Positions 53,154-59,793 of a stretch of 59,793 bases of DNA are shown one piece after another. Origin of the DNA: Ruania albidiflava DSM 18029 (GTDB taxonomy: Bacteria > Actinomycetota > Actinomycetes > Actinomycetales > Beutenbergiaceae); assembly GCF_000421225.1 (NCBI RefSeq), contig NZ_ATWL01000018.1:1-59793 (forward strand), read 5' to 3'. The notes beneath the pieces were generated by a model that saw only the letters and a program-made list of their open reading frames with translations, was not told where the DNA came from and searched no databases. A program made the position numbers and the translations under genes. Position 1 is the stretch's first letter; the number at the start of each line of letters is the position of its first letter.

Positions 53154-53777
53154 TCACAGGTGGACAGGGACGGGTGGTCGCGTGCGCCCCATTCCGCTAG
53201 CGACTGAGCCACGGGAGTCCGTTCGGTACGCAGCCGCTTTCAGGATCACCGCACCGAACGGCGACGGGACGCTGACCGTCGTGACACGGCCTGAGACGAT
53301 CTCCACGGGTGCGTTCACCGTACGCCGGAGTGCCTGGGTCCCGCCTTCGATTCCCACCATCGTCCGGCCATGCAGTCTCTCGACAACACGCGGCGCCGGA
53401 TGGTCTGCGATCAGGACGTCGACCGTCTCGTCGCGCTCAGCTGTCACCCCCGCGGATGGCGCCACCCTCGCGAATCTGTGGCCATGGCCGGAACGGTCGT
53501 CAATCGACGGCTGGAACACAAATCCGATGGACTCGAGGGCGCGGGCCACCATGTTCGGTACACCGCGCCGTGTCTCTATGTGCACCACCATGTCGACGTC
53601 GTCCGTCGGCCGCACGACGGCGATGCCGCGGTCGATGCTGTACAGCTGGGCCATGAGTCCACCGACGAGAGTCCAGTGCTCGTGGGGCACCACCGACTCG
53701 ATCTCCGCGACCAGCGGCCACGGCGCGCCCCAACCACCTGGTGGAGCGCCCACGTTGATCTCCTCACGCTCGGCCAC
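53154..53777 (-). pseudogene. Nucleotidyltransferase-type toxin (AbiEii-like), C-terminus lost
   Basis: The frame begins at GTG with MAEREEINVG and has a nucleotidyltransferase centre: TLVGGLMAQLY (Gly-Gly) then VRPTDDVDMVV (paired Asp), followed by FGAVILKAAAYRTDSRG. Relatives continue with a further helical domain after the KAAAYR block; here the sequence changes to Ser/Gly/Arg/Pro-rich residues and stops after about 20. Before the IS insertion this GTG overlapped the 3' end of the upstream HTH gene by 14 bases, as in a co-translated toxin-antitoxin pair. It now lies 3' of an IS481 element, without that promoter. Confidence 0.55.
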
Positions 53778-53785
53778 GGAAGTCC

Positions 53786-53791
53786 TCTAGA
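53786..53791. repeat. Target-site duplication, left copy (TCTAGA)
   Basis: TCTAGA flanks the IS481 element on this side and recurs at 54905-54910. It fits the NCTAGN target and 6-bp duplication known for IS481. Confidence 0.85.
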
Positions 53792-54904
53792 TGTTGTGGG
53801 TCATGACGTTGTAGTCACCGAGCGGGGATGAAGGAACGGGCCCCTGGACTGCACGATGGGTGGTGTCTAAGCAACCATCCAGCAGAAAGAGACCCGCTCC
53901 GATGACCCACGCTAACGCCCCACTGACCCCGGAAGGAAGACAGCGCCTCGTCACCCGCGTCCTCGCAGGCGGCCGGCCCATCGCTCACGTCGCCGCTGAA
54001 GCCGGCATCGCCCGCTCCACACTCACGAAATGGGTGGCCCGCTATCGGGCCGAAGGCGCCGACGGGCTTGAAGACCGCTCCAGCGCACCAGCAGCCCGCC
54101 CCACACGAATCCCCCTGGAGATGCTGGAGCTCATCGATCGCTGGCGTCGCGATCACAAGTGGTCGGCCCGCCGCATCCACCACGAACTGGCCCACCTCGG
54201 CCACCACTGCTGCCTGCGCACGGTATCCCGGTGGCTGAAGCGACTCGGGATCGGCCGGCGTCGCGACCTCGACCCCACAGGAGAGAACAACCGGCAGGTC
54301 GGAACGATCACCGCCAGGTTCCCCGGCCACATGCTCCACATGGACGTGAAGAAAGTCGGCAAGATCCCCGACGGGGGCGGCTGGTGGGCACACGGACGCG
54401 GCAGCAACAAAGCACTGGCGTCCAAGCGCGCTCACAAGCAGCGCGTCGGATACACCTACCTGCACTCGGCCATCGATGGGTACTCCCGACTGGCGTACAC
54501 CGAAGCACTCGAAGACGAGACCGCCCAGACCACGATCGGGTTCTTCGCCCGGGCTCGCGCGTACTTCGCAGCCCACGGCATCACCCGCCTCATCCGCGTC
54601 GTGACGGACAACGGCGCGAACTACCGGGCCTCACGCTTCGTCAGAGCTGTGCAGTCGCATGCCTCGCGGCACCAGCGGACACGGGCGTACACGCCGCGGC
54701 ATAACGGGAAAGTCGAACGCTACCAGCGACTCCTTGCCGAGGAATGCCTCTATGCCCGCGTCTATGAGTCCGAGCAGGCCCGCAGGAGAGCGATCGGGGT
54801 GTGGGTCCATCACTACAACTATCATCGGCCTCATACCGCCTGTGCAGATCAGCCACCGGCCAGCCGAGTCCACGAACGTGTAGACAACGTCATGACCTCA
54901 TACA
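53792..54904 (+). mobile_element. Complete IS481-family insertion sequence, 1113 bp
   Basis: The ends are inverted repeats: left TGTTGTGGGTCATGACGTTGT, right (reverse complement) TGTATGAGGTCATGACGTTGT, matching at 17 of 21 positions. The element is bounded by TCTAGA duplications and carries one transposase gene. It sits in the last codons of a helix-turn-helix gene. A clear duplication and open transposase suggest a recent, possibly active copy. Confidence 0.88.
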
Positions 54905-54909
54905 TCTAG
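53902..54909 (+). CDS. IS481-family transposase
   Basis: A 335-residue DDE transposase. Helix-turn-helix region RPIAHVAAEAGIARSTLTKW at the N-terminus, a second HTH (KWSARRIHHELAHLG), then the catalytic core with the first Asp in MLHMDVKKVGKIPDG, the second in VTDNGANYR and the Glu in KVERYQRLLAEE. The integrase-core tail HHYNYHRPHTA is present. ATG 53902 is chosen at the conserved MTHANAPLTPEGR start. Its stop TAG (54907-54909) lies outside the element, inside the duplicated target. Confidence 0.9.
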   Translation: MTHANAPLTPEGRQRLVTRVLAGGRPIAHVAAEAGIARSTLTKWVARYRAEGADGLEDRSSAPAARPTRIPLEMLELIDRWRRDHKWSARRIHHELAHLGHHCCLRTVSRWLKRLGIGRRRDLDPTGENNRQVGTITARFPGHMLHMDVKKVGKIPDGGGWWAHGRGSNKALASKRAHKQRVGYTYLHSAIDGYSRLAYTEALEDETAQTTIGFFARARAYFAAHGITRLIRVVTDNGANYRASRFVRAVQSHASRHQRTRAYTPRHNGKVERYQRLLAEECLYARVYESEQARRRAIGVWVHHYNYHRPHTACADQPPASRVHERVDNVMTSYI

Positions 54910-55551
54910 AGCGCGCGCCAGGCCATCGGTCCCTGCGCGCCGTTCACGGACATCGAGGGACTCCGCAAGATCCAGTGCGGCAAGGACAACGCCATGCTGG
55001 GCAAGCTCGCCGACGGTCCGGATCGGAAAGTCGGTGGCGCGCAGAGTCACCTGCCCCTCCGTGTCACGGATGAGTCCATGGCGGGCGACGAGCTCGTCGA
55101 GGGAGCCGCTCTGTATGTAACCATCGACGCTCCCTCCGGAAGCGAGGCCGAGTGCCGCCGCCTGCTCGGCGGTCGAGACAATCTCCTTCTCCAACCGGGA
55201 CGCCGTGGTCGGGTGGGCGCGATAGCGCACCGCGTGCGCACGTTCGCGAGTCCGCTCCACAAGCCCGTCGACGGTCAGATCACGCAGACGAGCTCGCAGG
55301 CGCGACCGCTGGGTAGCTCCCATCCAGTCTGGTGTGTGTCCTAGGAGAATCGCCACCGCGCCCCAGCTGGTCGCCGGAGCCCAGGCGCGGCGGGGTGATG
55401 CGCCACGAACGAGACGAAGGCGCTCCACCGACGCTTCGTCCACGAGCCCCCTGGCGACCTGATGCAGCTCGCCGAGCGCAACCAGATGCTGCACCTGTCG
55501 CACCGACACCGACAGGCGCACGGCAGCTTCTTGCACACCAAGAAGGGACAT
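54898..55551 (-). CDS. Helix-turn-helix protein, antitoxin-like partner of the nucleotidyltransferase; C-terminus altered by IS insertion
   Basis: A 217-residue protein with an excisionase/MerR-type HTH near the N-terminus (VQEAAVRLSVSVRQVQHLVA, then GELHQVARG) and a larger C-terminal domain. The last codons read ALDV-stop, where DV and the stop come from the IS end. Removing the IS and one TCTAGA gives an ending ALEDFRGRA-stop (222 residues) whose stop overlaps the toxin-like GTG by 14 bases. ATG 55551 lies next to a 32-bp inverted repeat, fitting autorepression. AbiE-like type IV pairing is inferred from arrangement and toxin type; the HTH type is not the usual AbiEi one. Confidence 0.6.
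   Translation of the reverse strand: MSLLGVQEAAVRLSVSVRQVQHLVALGELHQVARGLVDEASVERLRLVRGASPRRAWAPATSWGAVAILLGHTPDWMGATQRSRLRARLRDLTVDGLVERTRERAHAVRYRAHPTTASRLEKEIVSTAEQAAALGLASGGSVDGYIQSGSLDELVARHGLIRDTEGQVTLRATDFPIRTVGELAQHGVVLAALDLAESLDVRERRAGTDGLARALDV
54905..54910. repeat. Target-site duplication, right copy (TCTAGA)
   Basis: Second copy of the 6-bp duplication. It also provides the transposase stop codon (TAG). Confidence 0.85.
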
Positions 55552-55552
55552 A

Positions 55553-55584
55553 ACAGATAGTTTCGTATTAGCGAAACTGTCTGT
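55553..55584. promoter_or_regulatory. 32-bp inverted repeat over the promoter of the HTH/toxin pair
   Basis: ACAGATAGTTTCG and CGAAACTGTCTGT (13-base arms, one mismatch) around a six-base A/T-rich centre. A TTGACA (minus strand, 55587-55582) overlaps the outer arm, and the start codon is one base past the inner arm. A bound dimer would cover the promoter, as expected for an autoregulating antitoxin. Confidence 0.6.
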
Positions 55585-55606
55585 CAAGGCGGCGAAGGGA
55601 TCGGCC

Positions 55607-56299
55607 TTACCCGTCATACCGCCATTCCCAGCCTCCATAGCCGATCCCGTTGGGCACGTATCCGACCGTCCCACTCGTTGTCGGCACATCCAGCACCACC
55701 CAGCCTTCGAGCGTCTCAGCCGGACCCACTGGGCTGGGGATCTCGTCGCTAGGGTCGAGGCACATACCGATCGGTGCCGGGCCGTTCACCCGTCGTCCGG
55801 AATCGTCCCAAGCCACAAAGTCAAAGCTCGACATGAACAGCTGCGGCTCCGGCTCGTCCGCTAGACGCGGAAAGGTCTCGACCTCGAAGTGCAGACCGAC
55901 GTAGTGGCCGTTCTCAGGCTGGTCCGGCCACTCCGACGTGCACTCGAGATCCAGCACAATATCTGTGAGCGTGAACTGAACCACGGTTTCCTCGTCGTAG
56001 GCCGACACTAGTCCCGCAAGCTGACCGACGTCCTTCAGCAGCAGCCCGTGATCGGTCTCCTCGGAGACGCCGTACTCATCCACCGTCGCCTCTTCTGTCG
56101 GTTCGGTGTGGGCCTCAGGGGACTCAGCCTCGCTTCCGTCGGAGCCGGGCGTCTCGGACTGGCGCGTCGACTTCTCCGGCGATGAGGCTTCCGAGCGTGA
56201 AGCGGTCGCCGTCGGCGTCGGCGCTGCGGCGTCCTCGACCGCTGGTGCGCATCCCACGAGCAGCAACAACGCCGCTCCAATGATCGTGATCTTCTTCAT
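55607..56299 (-). CDS. Putative lipoprotein with acidic linker (unknown function)
   Basis: A 230-residue lipoprotein. Signal peptide MKKITIIGAALLLLVGCAPA with Cys17, then about 60 residues rich in Ser/Thr/Glu/Pro, then a ~140-residue beta-rich domain (VVQFTLTDIVLDLECTSEWP, GHYVGLHFEVETF, ETLEGWVVLDVP). The order resembles DUF4352/telokin-like secreted domains, which I would call only tentatively. The stop (TAA in GACGGGTAA) is upstream of the HTH gene start at 55551. Function unknown. Confidence 0.65.
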   Translation of the reverse strand: MKKITIIGAALLLLVGCAPAVEDAAAPTPTATASRSEASSPEKSTRQSETPGSDGSEAESPEAHTEPTEEATVDEYGVSEETDHGLLLKDVGQLAGLVSAYDEETVVQFTLTDIVLDLECTSEWPDQPENGHYVGLHFEVETFPRLADEPEPQLFMSSFDFVAWDDSGRRVNGPAPIGMCLDPSDEIPSPVGPAETLEGWVVLDVPTTSGTVGYVPNGIGYGGWEWRYDG

Positions 56300-56662
56300 G
56301 GTTCGGATTGAACCAGCGACCAGTGACATTCCCGGTCAGCATCGGAGCCTGCCGACTCGACGCCACTACCCGCGCGAGTCCGCACAGCCGGACACGGTCG
56401 ATCGGCGGTGGGATGGCCGTTACCTCCGACGGCGGAGCGTAGCCACCTGGGTTTGAGAGGATCGCCTCATCTCTGAGCGTGAGTGGGGGTCGCTGGCTCT
56501 CCTCCTGGCTGGGCTGGGGTAGTGACGATCCCGGAAGGCGCGTTCGGGCTCGAGATCTTCGACGCACAGTTCCAGGGTGCGGCCATGGTTGCGGCCCTGG
56601 CGACATTCGCCCTGCTCGCTGTTCCGTTGCTCTGGTGGCTCTTGAGCTCTGACCCGGCCGGC
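56300..56662. other. Gap of 363 bp; possible small membrane ORF remnant
   Basis: From GTG 56522 on the plus strand, a run reads FDAQFQGAAMVAALATFALL and then AVPLLWWLLSS, a convincing membrane helix. It then continues across the antisense of the next gene without family resemblance. It may be a fragment of a lost membrane gene. I see no RNA gene or repeat in the rest. Confidence 0.3.
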
Positions 56663-57184
56663 TCACTCCTCCACGGCCCAGGTGGCCACGTCCTCCACAG
56701 TGATCGACTGGATCTGCTGACCCTCGGGGATCACGAACACCTGGCAGCCATACATCAGCACCGGCTCGACCACCTCGGTGCCCTGCTCCGGGCACGGGAT
56801 CTCCGATGCGGCTGAACCGCCGGGGCCGCTGGCCTGGAAGTCGGTCTTGTCGGTCGTGGCGGTCCAGGCAGCGTTCGACAGGTCGGTGACGGCGTCCCAG
56901 GAGAAGTCCTCGCGGGTCCCGGAGGTGATGTCAAGCCGGTAGCCGACCAGCCACGGGTTCCCGTTCAGCTCGGTGCCAAAGATGCCGGTCAGTCCGCTCT
57001 CCTCCGCGGTGGACTCGGTCACCGAGAGCACGGCGAAGTCCACGCCGAGCGGGTCGGTGGCTTCCAGTGGTGCGGCCGCGCCGAGCTCCAGACGTTCGGG
57101 CTCGGAACAAGCCGCGAGGGCGAGCACAAGACCTGCGGCACCGGCAAGAACAAGGCCGCGGGCGGGGCGGCGTGTTGTCGTCAC
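56663..57184 (-). CDS. Putative lipoprotein (unknown function)
   Basis: A 173-residue lipoprotein from GTG: signal TTTRRPARGLVLAGAAGLVL with lipobox ALAACSEP, then a ~145-residue domain (DFAVLSVTESTAEESGLTG, GYRLDITSGTREDFSWDAV, YGCQVFVIPEGQQIQSITV). Two Cys in the mature part (IPCPEQ, MYGCQV) may pair. Similar size and secreted beta-rich style to the lipoprotein 360 bp away, but little identity. TAGCCT lies eight bases before GTG, close to the leaderless pattern. The longer open frame to 57481 has no signal logic and is rejected. Confidence 0.6.
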   Translation of the reverse strand: MTTTRRPARGLVLAGAAGLVLALAACSEPERLELGAAAPLEATDPLGVDFAVLSVTESTAEESGLTGIFGTELNGNPWLVGYRLDITSGTREDFSWDAVTDLSNAAWTATTDKTDFQASGPGGSAASEIPCPEQGTEVVEPVLMYGCQVFVIPEGQQIQSITVEDVATWAVEE

Positions 57185-57584
57185 GGGAGGTGAGGCTAGC
57201 AAGCGCTGCACGAGGTCGTGGACCTCGTTGGCCAGCGTCTCGAGGCCGTCGCTCGCTTCGATGCGTGAGCCTCGAGCCAGGAGACCGATGGGAATTCGAG
57301 ATGCGTGGGCATCGCGATCTCTCCTTCTTCTAGATGGCAGCCAGCGCCTGACGCACTTGGTAAGCCTTTTGCCGTGCACTGCTTGTGCTGATTGTTCACT
57401 CCCGGACCCGGGCGGTCTTGGAGACCGCATGGGACTGCCGGACCGATGCGGGCGCCCAACCTGGTGCTCGCACGCCGTCATCAGGTCATCATGTGTGATG
57501 TGGCACCGCAGGTGGTCCCACTAACCGAGGCCAATCGAGCAAGAATAGAACCGAAGGCCGCTACACCAGCGCTCGTCGCGCGCT
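57185..57584. other. Gap of 400 bp; no convincing gene
   Basis: On the minus strand AAGGAGAG precedes ATG 57312, giving a 38-residue ORF (MPTHLEFPSVSWLEAHA...). In the next frame the same DNA reads SDGLETLANEVHDLVQRLLA, a plausible helix. This may be a small frameshifted gene, but support is thin. The rest shows no recognisable feature. Confidence 0.3.
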
Positions 57585-58391
57585 TCACGCGGGTACCTCC
57601 CCACTACGCGCGCGCCCGTCCACTGACGTTGCGTCCATCCAGTTCAGCAGACGCGTGACAACAGATGCACTCTCCCCGTCGAGCAGCTTCTCTCCGGCGC
57701 CGATCATGGCGTCAAAGTGCTGCCCCATCACCTTCTCCGCCCGGCCGGCATCACCCGTCGCGATCGCATCGACGATGGCGGCATGCTCGGCGACTACCGC
57801 GTCCTGGTTGTCATGCGCCCCCAGCACGATGTCCAGGACTGCTTCCACACGGTCAAGATGAGGTGCGAGAACGAACCCGGTGAGCATCTTCAGCATCCGA
57901 TTAGGCGCAATTGCGGCGATCTTGCGATGCAGACCGAGCCCTGGTTGCTGCGTCAGCTCCATCGTCCCGACAGCATCGCGATGACGCCCTACCAGCTCCC
58001 AGAGTTCATCAATGTCTGCCTGCTCTGCATGTCGAGCAGCGTCCGCGGCGGCGGCGCTCTCGACCGCCTTGCGCGCATGGAGGAGATCGAGAAGATCACG
58101 CACATCGCGTACATCCACGACACGTCCCAGCGACTCGGTCGTCCGGTCCGAGAATTCGAGCTCAGTGTGACGGCGTCGACCCTCAGCCGAGATCACTCGA
58201 CCCTTGGCACCCATCGGCACAGTCCAGCCACGCTCATCAAGCTCGCGCAGGCGCCGCGACACCGACGACTCACTGACATCGATGCCCACCTCCAGCAGCG
58301 CCAGTCGAGCTGATCGAGTTCCTATCGGCCCCGGGGCGCTGGCGAGCACCGTCAGCAGCGCTCTCATTGTCGCCTCGCGGTCATTCGTCAT
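57585..58391 (-). CDS. FCD-type transcriptional regulator with N-terminal winged helix
   Basis: A 268-residue regulator. The N-terminal ~90 residues contain a winged helix (RLALLEVGIDVSESSVSRRL, then RELDERGW). The C-terminal part is an all-helical FCD-like ligand domain (VDVRDVRDLLDLLHARKAVE, EHAAIVDAIATGDAGRAEKV) with His residues in the usual metal/ligand places (HRDAV, LGLHRKI, AEHAAIVDAI, GQHFDAM). FCD proteins sense organic acids. ATG 58391 has GAGGGGT upstream. It is divergent from the PuuE-like gene and is the likely regulator of that locus. Confidence 0.8.
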   Translation of the reverse strand: MTNDREATMRALLTVLASAPGPIGTRSARLALLEVGIDVSESSVSRRLRELDERGWTVPMGAKGRVISAEGRRRHTELEFSDRTTESLGRVVDVRDVRDLLDLLHARKAVESAAAADAARHAEQADIDELWELVGRHRDAVGTMELTQQPGLGLHRKIAAIAPNRMLKMLTGFVLAPHLDRVEAVLDIVLGAHDNQDAVVAEHAAIVDAIATGDAGRAEKVMGQHFDAMIGAGEKLLDGESASVVTRLLNWMDATSVDGRARSGEVPA

Positions 58392-58625
58392 GCTTAACCC
58401 CTCAATGTTCTCGGTGCACCACACTTTGACAGACATCTGCCATAGAGGCAAGCGTCATCGAACCGCGTGGGCGGCACTCTCTTGGTCTTTGGTCCAGGAA
58501 ACGTCCGCTACCGCTCTTGACACACGCGACCTCGTCTGCCACCTTTGACGAACCTCGGTCAGGCATGACTCGCCTGAGCCAGCTGGGCAAGGCGACATGG
58601 GGCACGCAACTAGAGAGGAACTGGA

Positions 58626-59387
58626 ATGTATCCACGTGATCTCAAGGGTTACGCCGGTGACCCTCCACATGCCCAGTGGCCGAACGGGGCGCGCGTTGCC
58701 GTCCAGTTCGTCCTCAACTACGAGGAAGGCGGTGAACGATCCATCCTGCATGGCGACTCGGTGTCGGAAGCCTTCCTCACCGAGGAGCCCACCCGCGCAA
58801 TCCCCCACCTACGCAACCTGAACGTGGAATCTCAGTACGAATACGGATCCCGCGCTGGCTTCTGGCGTTTGCACAGCGCGTTCACCGAACGCAACCTGCC
58901 ACTGACGATCTTCGGGATCTCCGAGGCACTTAAGCGTAATCCCGAGGCGGTGGCCGCGATGCAGCAAGCGAACTGGGAGATCACCTCGCACGGGCTGCGC
59001 TGGATCGACTACTCCGAGGTCGACGAGGCTATCGAGCGTGATCACATCACCCGCGCCATCGCCATGCACGAGCAGGCAACTGGCGCCAGGCCGCTCGGGT
59101 GGTACACGGGACGGATGTCACCACAAACCCGCAGGCTGCTCGTCGAAGCCGGCGGCTTCCGCTACGACGCCGACTCGTTCGCCGACGACCTCCCGTATTG
59201 GGAGAACGTCGAGGGTCAGCTTCACCTCGTGGTGCCCTACACCCTTGACAACAACGACGGGCGGTACATCAACGGTTACGGTTTCGGCGCCGACTCGTTC
59301 GCTACCTATCTGATCCGCGCCTTCGACTTGCTCTATGCCGAGGGAGCCCACCGACCGAAGATGATGAGCATCGGCCTACACAATTGA
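58626..59387 (+). pseudogene. PuuE-like polysaccharide deacetylase/allantoinase, 3' end removed by an IS3-family insertion
   Basis: The 253-residue frame matches PuuE-type proteins (allantoinase, opening allantoin in purine breakdown): MYPRDLKGYAGDPPHAQWPN at the start, VQFVLNYEEGGERS, HGLRWIDY with the metal His, and RPLGWYTGRMSPQTRRLLVE. It ends KMMSIGLHN-stop, where relatives continue for about 40-60 residues, and the TGA is the first three bases of the IS end. ATG has AGAGAGGAACTGG upstream. Loss of the C-terminal barrel strand probably inactivates it. Confidence 0.75.
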
Positions 59388-59793
59388 ACCGTACTGGGTT
59401 CGATGGAGACTCGGATTATTGGATTCCGACTAGGGGTTGGTCGTTCCGTTGCGCAGCATAGTGTGCCTGCTCGTATTCGACCGGGGGTAGGTCGTCGAGG
59501 TAGCCGTGCAGGCGCTGATTGTTGTGCCAGTGCACCCATCCCAGGGTGACCAGCTCGACGTCCTCGACGCTCTTCCAGGGTCCACGCTCGTCGCGGATAG
59601 GCCCGCGGATCAGCTCGGCCTTGTAGTAGCCGTTGACCGTCTCGGCCAGTGCATTGTCGTAGCTATCGCCGACCGTCCCGATCGAGGGGACAGCGCCGAG
59701 CTCGGCGAGGCGCTCCCCGTAGCGCAGGGACGTGAATTGCGACCCTGCGTCGCTGTGGCATCGGAGTCCTGCCAGGTGAGTGCCGCGGGAGGC
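59385..59793 (-). mobile_element. IS3-family element, left part only (runs off right edge)
   Basis: The inner end begins TGAACCGTACTGGGTTCG, a typical IS3-group terminus, at the exact point where the PuuE-like frame breaks off. A transposase OrfB C-terminus on the minus strand fills the remaining bases. The other end is outside the window, so the target duplication cannot be checked. Confidence 0.75.
59416..59793 (-). CDS. IS3-family transposase (OrfB), C-terminal fragment (partial at window edge)
   Basis: 125 codons of the integrase core are visible. CHSDAGSQFTSLRYGERLAE carries the second catalytic Asp. SIGTVGDSYDNALAETVNGY with YYKAELI supplies the Glu (AETVNG), and HWHNNQRLHGYLDDLPPVEY is the usual C-terminal signature. 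It ends at TAA 31 bases inside the element end. The first Asp and the N-terminal domain are outside the window. Confidence 0.9.
   Translation of the reverse strand, partial: ASRGTHLAGLRCHSDAGSQFTSLRYGERLAELGAVPSIGTVGDSYDNALAETVNGYYKAELIRGPIRDERGPWKSVEDVELVTLGWVHWHNNQRLHGYLDDLPPVEYEQAHYAAQRNDQPLVGIQ

Noticed and set aside
56483-56815. Plus-strand ORF with a membrane-helix-like run
   Set aside because: The second half is antisense to a lipoprotein gene with a clear lipobox. Kept only as a possible remnant in the gap description.
58555-58585. Small inverted repeat TCAGGC-N7-GCCTGA before the PuuE-like gene
   Set aside because: Six-base arms occur often by chance in this composition, and FCD operators are not known to look like this.
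1-59793. tRNA, rRNA or CRISPR array
   Set aside because: No GGTTCGAATC-type T-arm context, rRNA signature or regularly spaced repeats were found on reading.

Overview
The window is very GC-rich with almost continuous third-position G/C. It carries markers of an actinomycete of the Micrococcales type: DUF3043 and DUF4191 proteins, an RDD protein beside glnA, and the lpd-sucB ... lipB-lipA-glnA order. A Ruania/Beutenbergia-like genus is my guess from gene content only. No tRNA, rRNA or CRISPR array was seen.

Bases 1-270 are the end of an IS481-family element that runs off the left edge. Bases 357-18710 are a housekeeping block: DUF3043, an aldo/keto reductase, pyrD, two membrane proteins, pepA, the lipoamide enzymes (lpdA, a two-lipoyl-domain E2, lipB, lipA), a TIGR01777 epimerase, a kinase-like receptor, a histidine phosphatase, a flavin oxidoreductase, an RDD protein and glnA. 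The lipoyl genes form a functional set: LipB and LipA make the cofactor that the E2 carries and Lpd re-oxidises.

Bases 18900-34100 are an accessory transport and secretion region. It holds a THI5/SsuA-like ABC importer, a 1296-residue secreted sugar-dehydrogenase/LamG protein, three tandem secreted I36-type peptidase-inhibitor-like proteins, and a LacI repressor divergent from a FAD oxidoreductase plus carbohydrate ABC importer operon with a visible promoter and operator. AhpD-like and cupin genes follow. Bases 34227-52657 hold a collagen-like DUF805 protein, M18 aminopeptidase, two tandem paralogous membrane proteins, an oligopeptide ABC operon with a fused double ATPase, small redox and lipoprotein genes, an AddAB-like helicase-nuclease pair and a heavy-metal P-type ATPase.

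Bases 52700-59793 are a decaying mobile region. A toxin-antitoxin-like pair is split by a complete IS481-family element (1113 bp, TCTAGA duplication), followed by two orphan lipoproteins, an FCD-type regulator, and a PuuE-like deacetylase cut by an IS3-family element that runs off the right edge.

A recurring feature is a -10-like TANNNT hexamer placed 6 or 7 bases before the start codon at thirteen genes, which points to leaderless transcripts and fixes several start codons. Three reading frames appear broken by point changes: a nonsense codon in a small zinc-ribbon ORF after pyrD, a one-base deletion in the gene after lipA, and an ATA at the start position of a META-domain lipoprotein.
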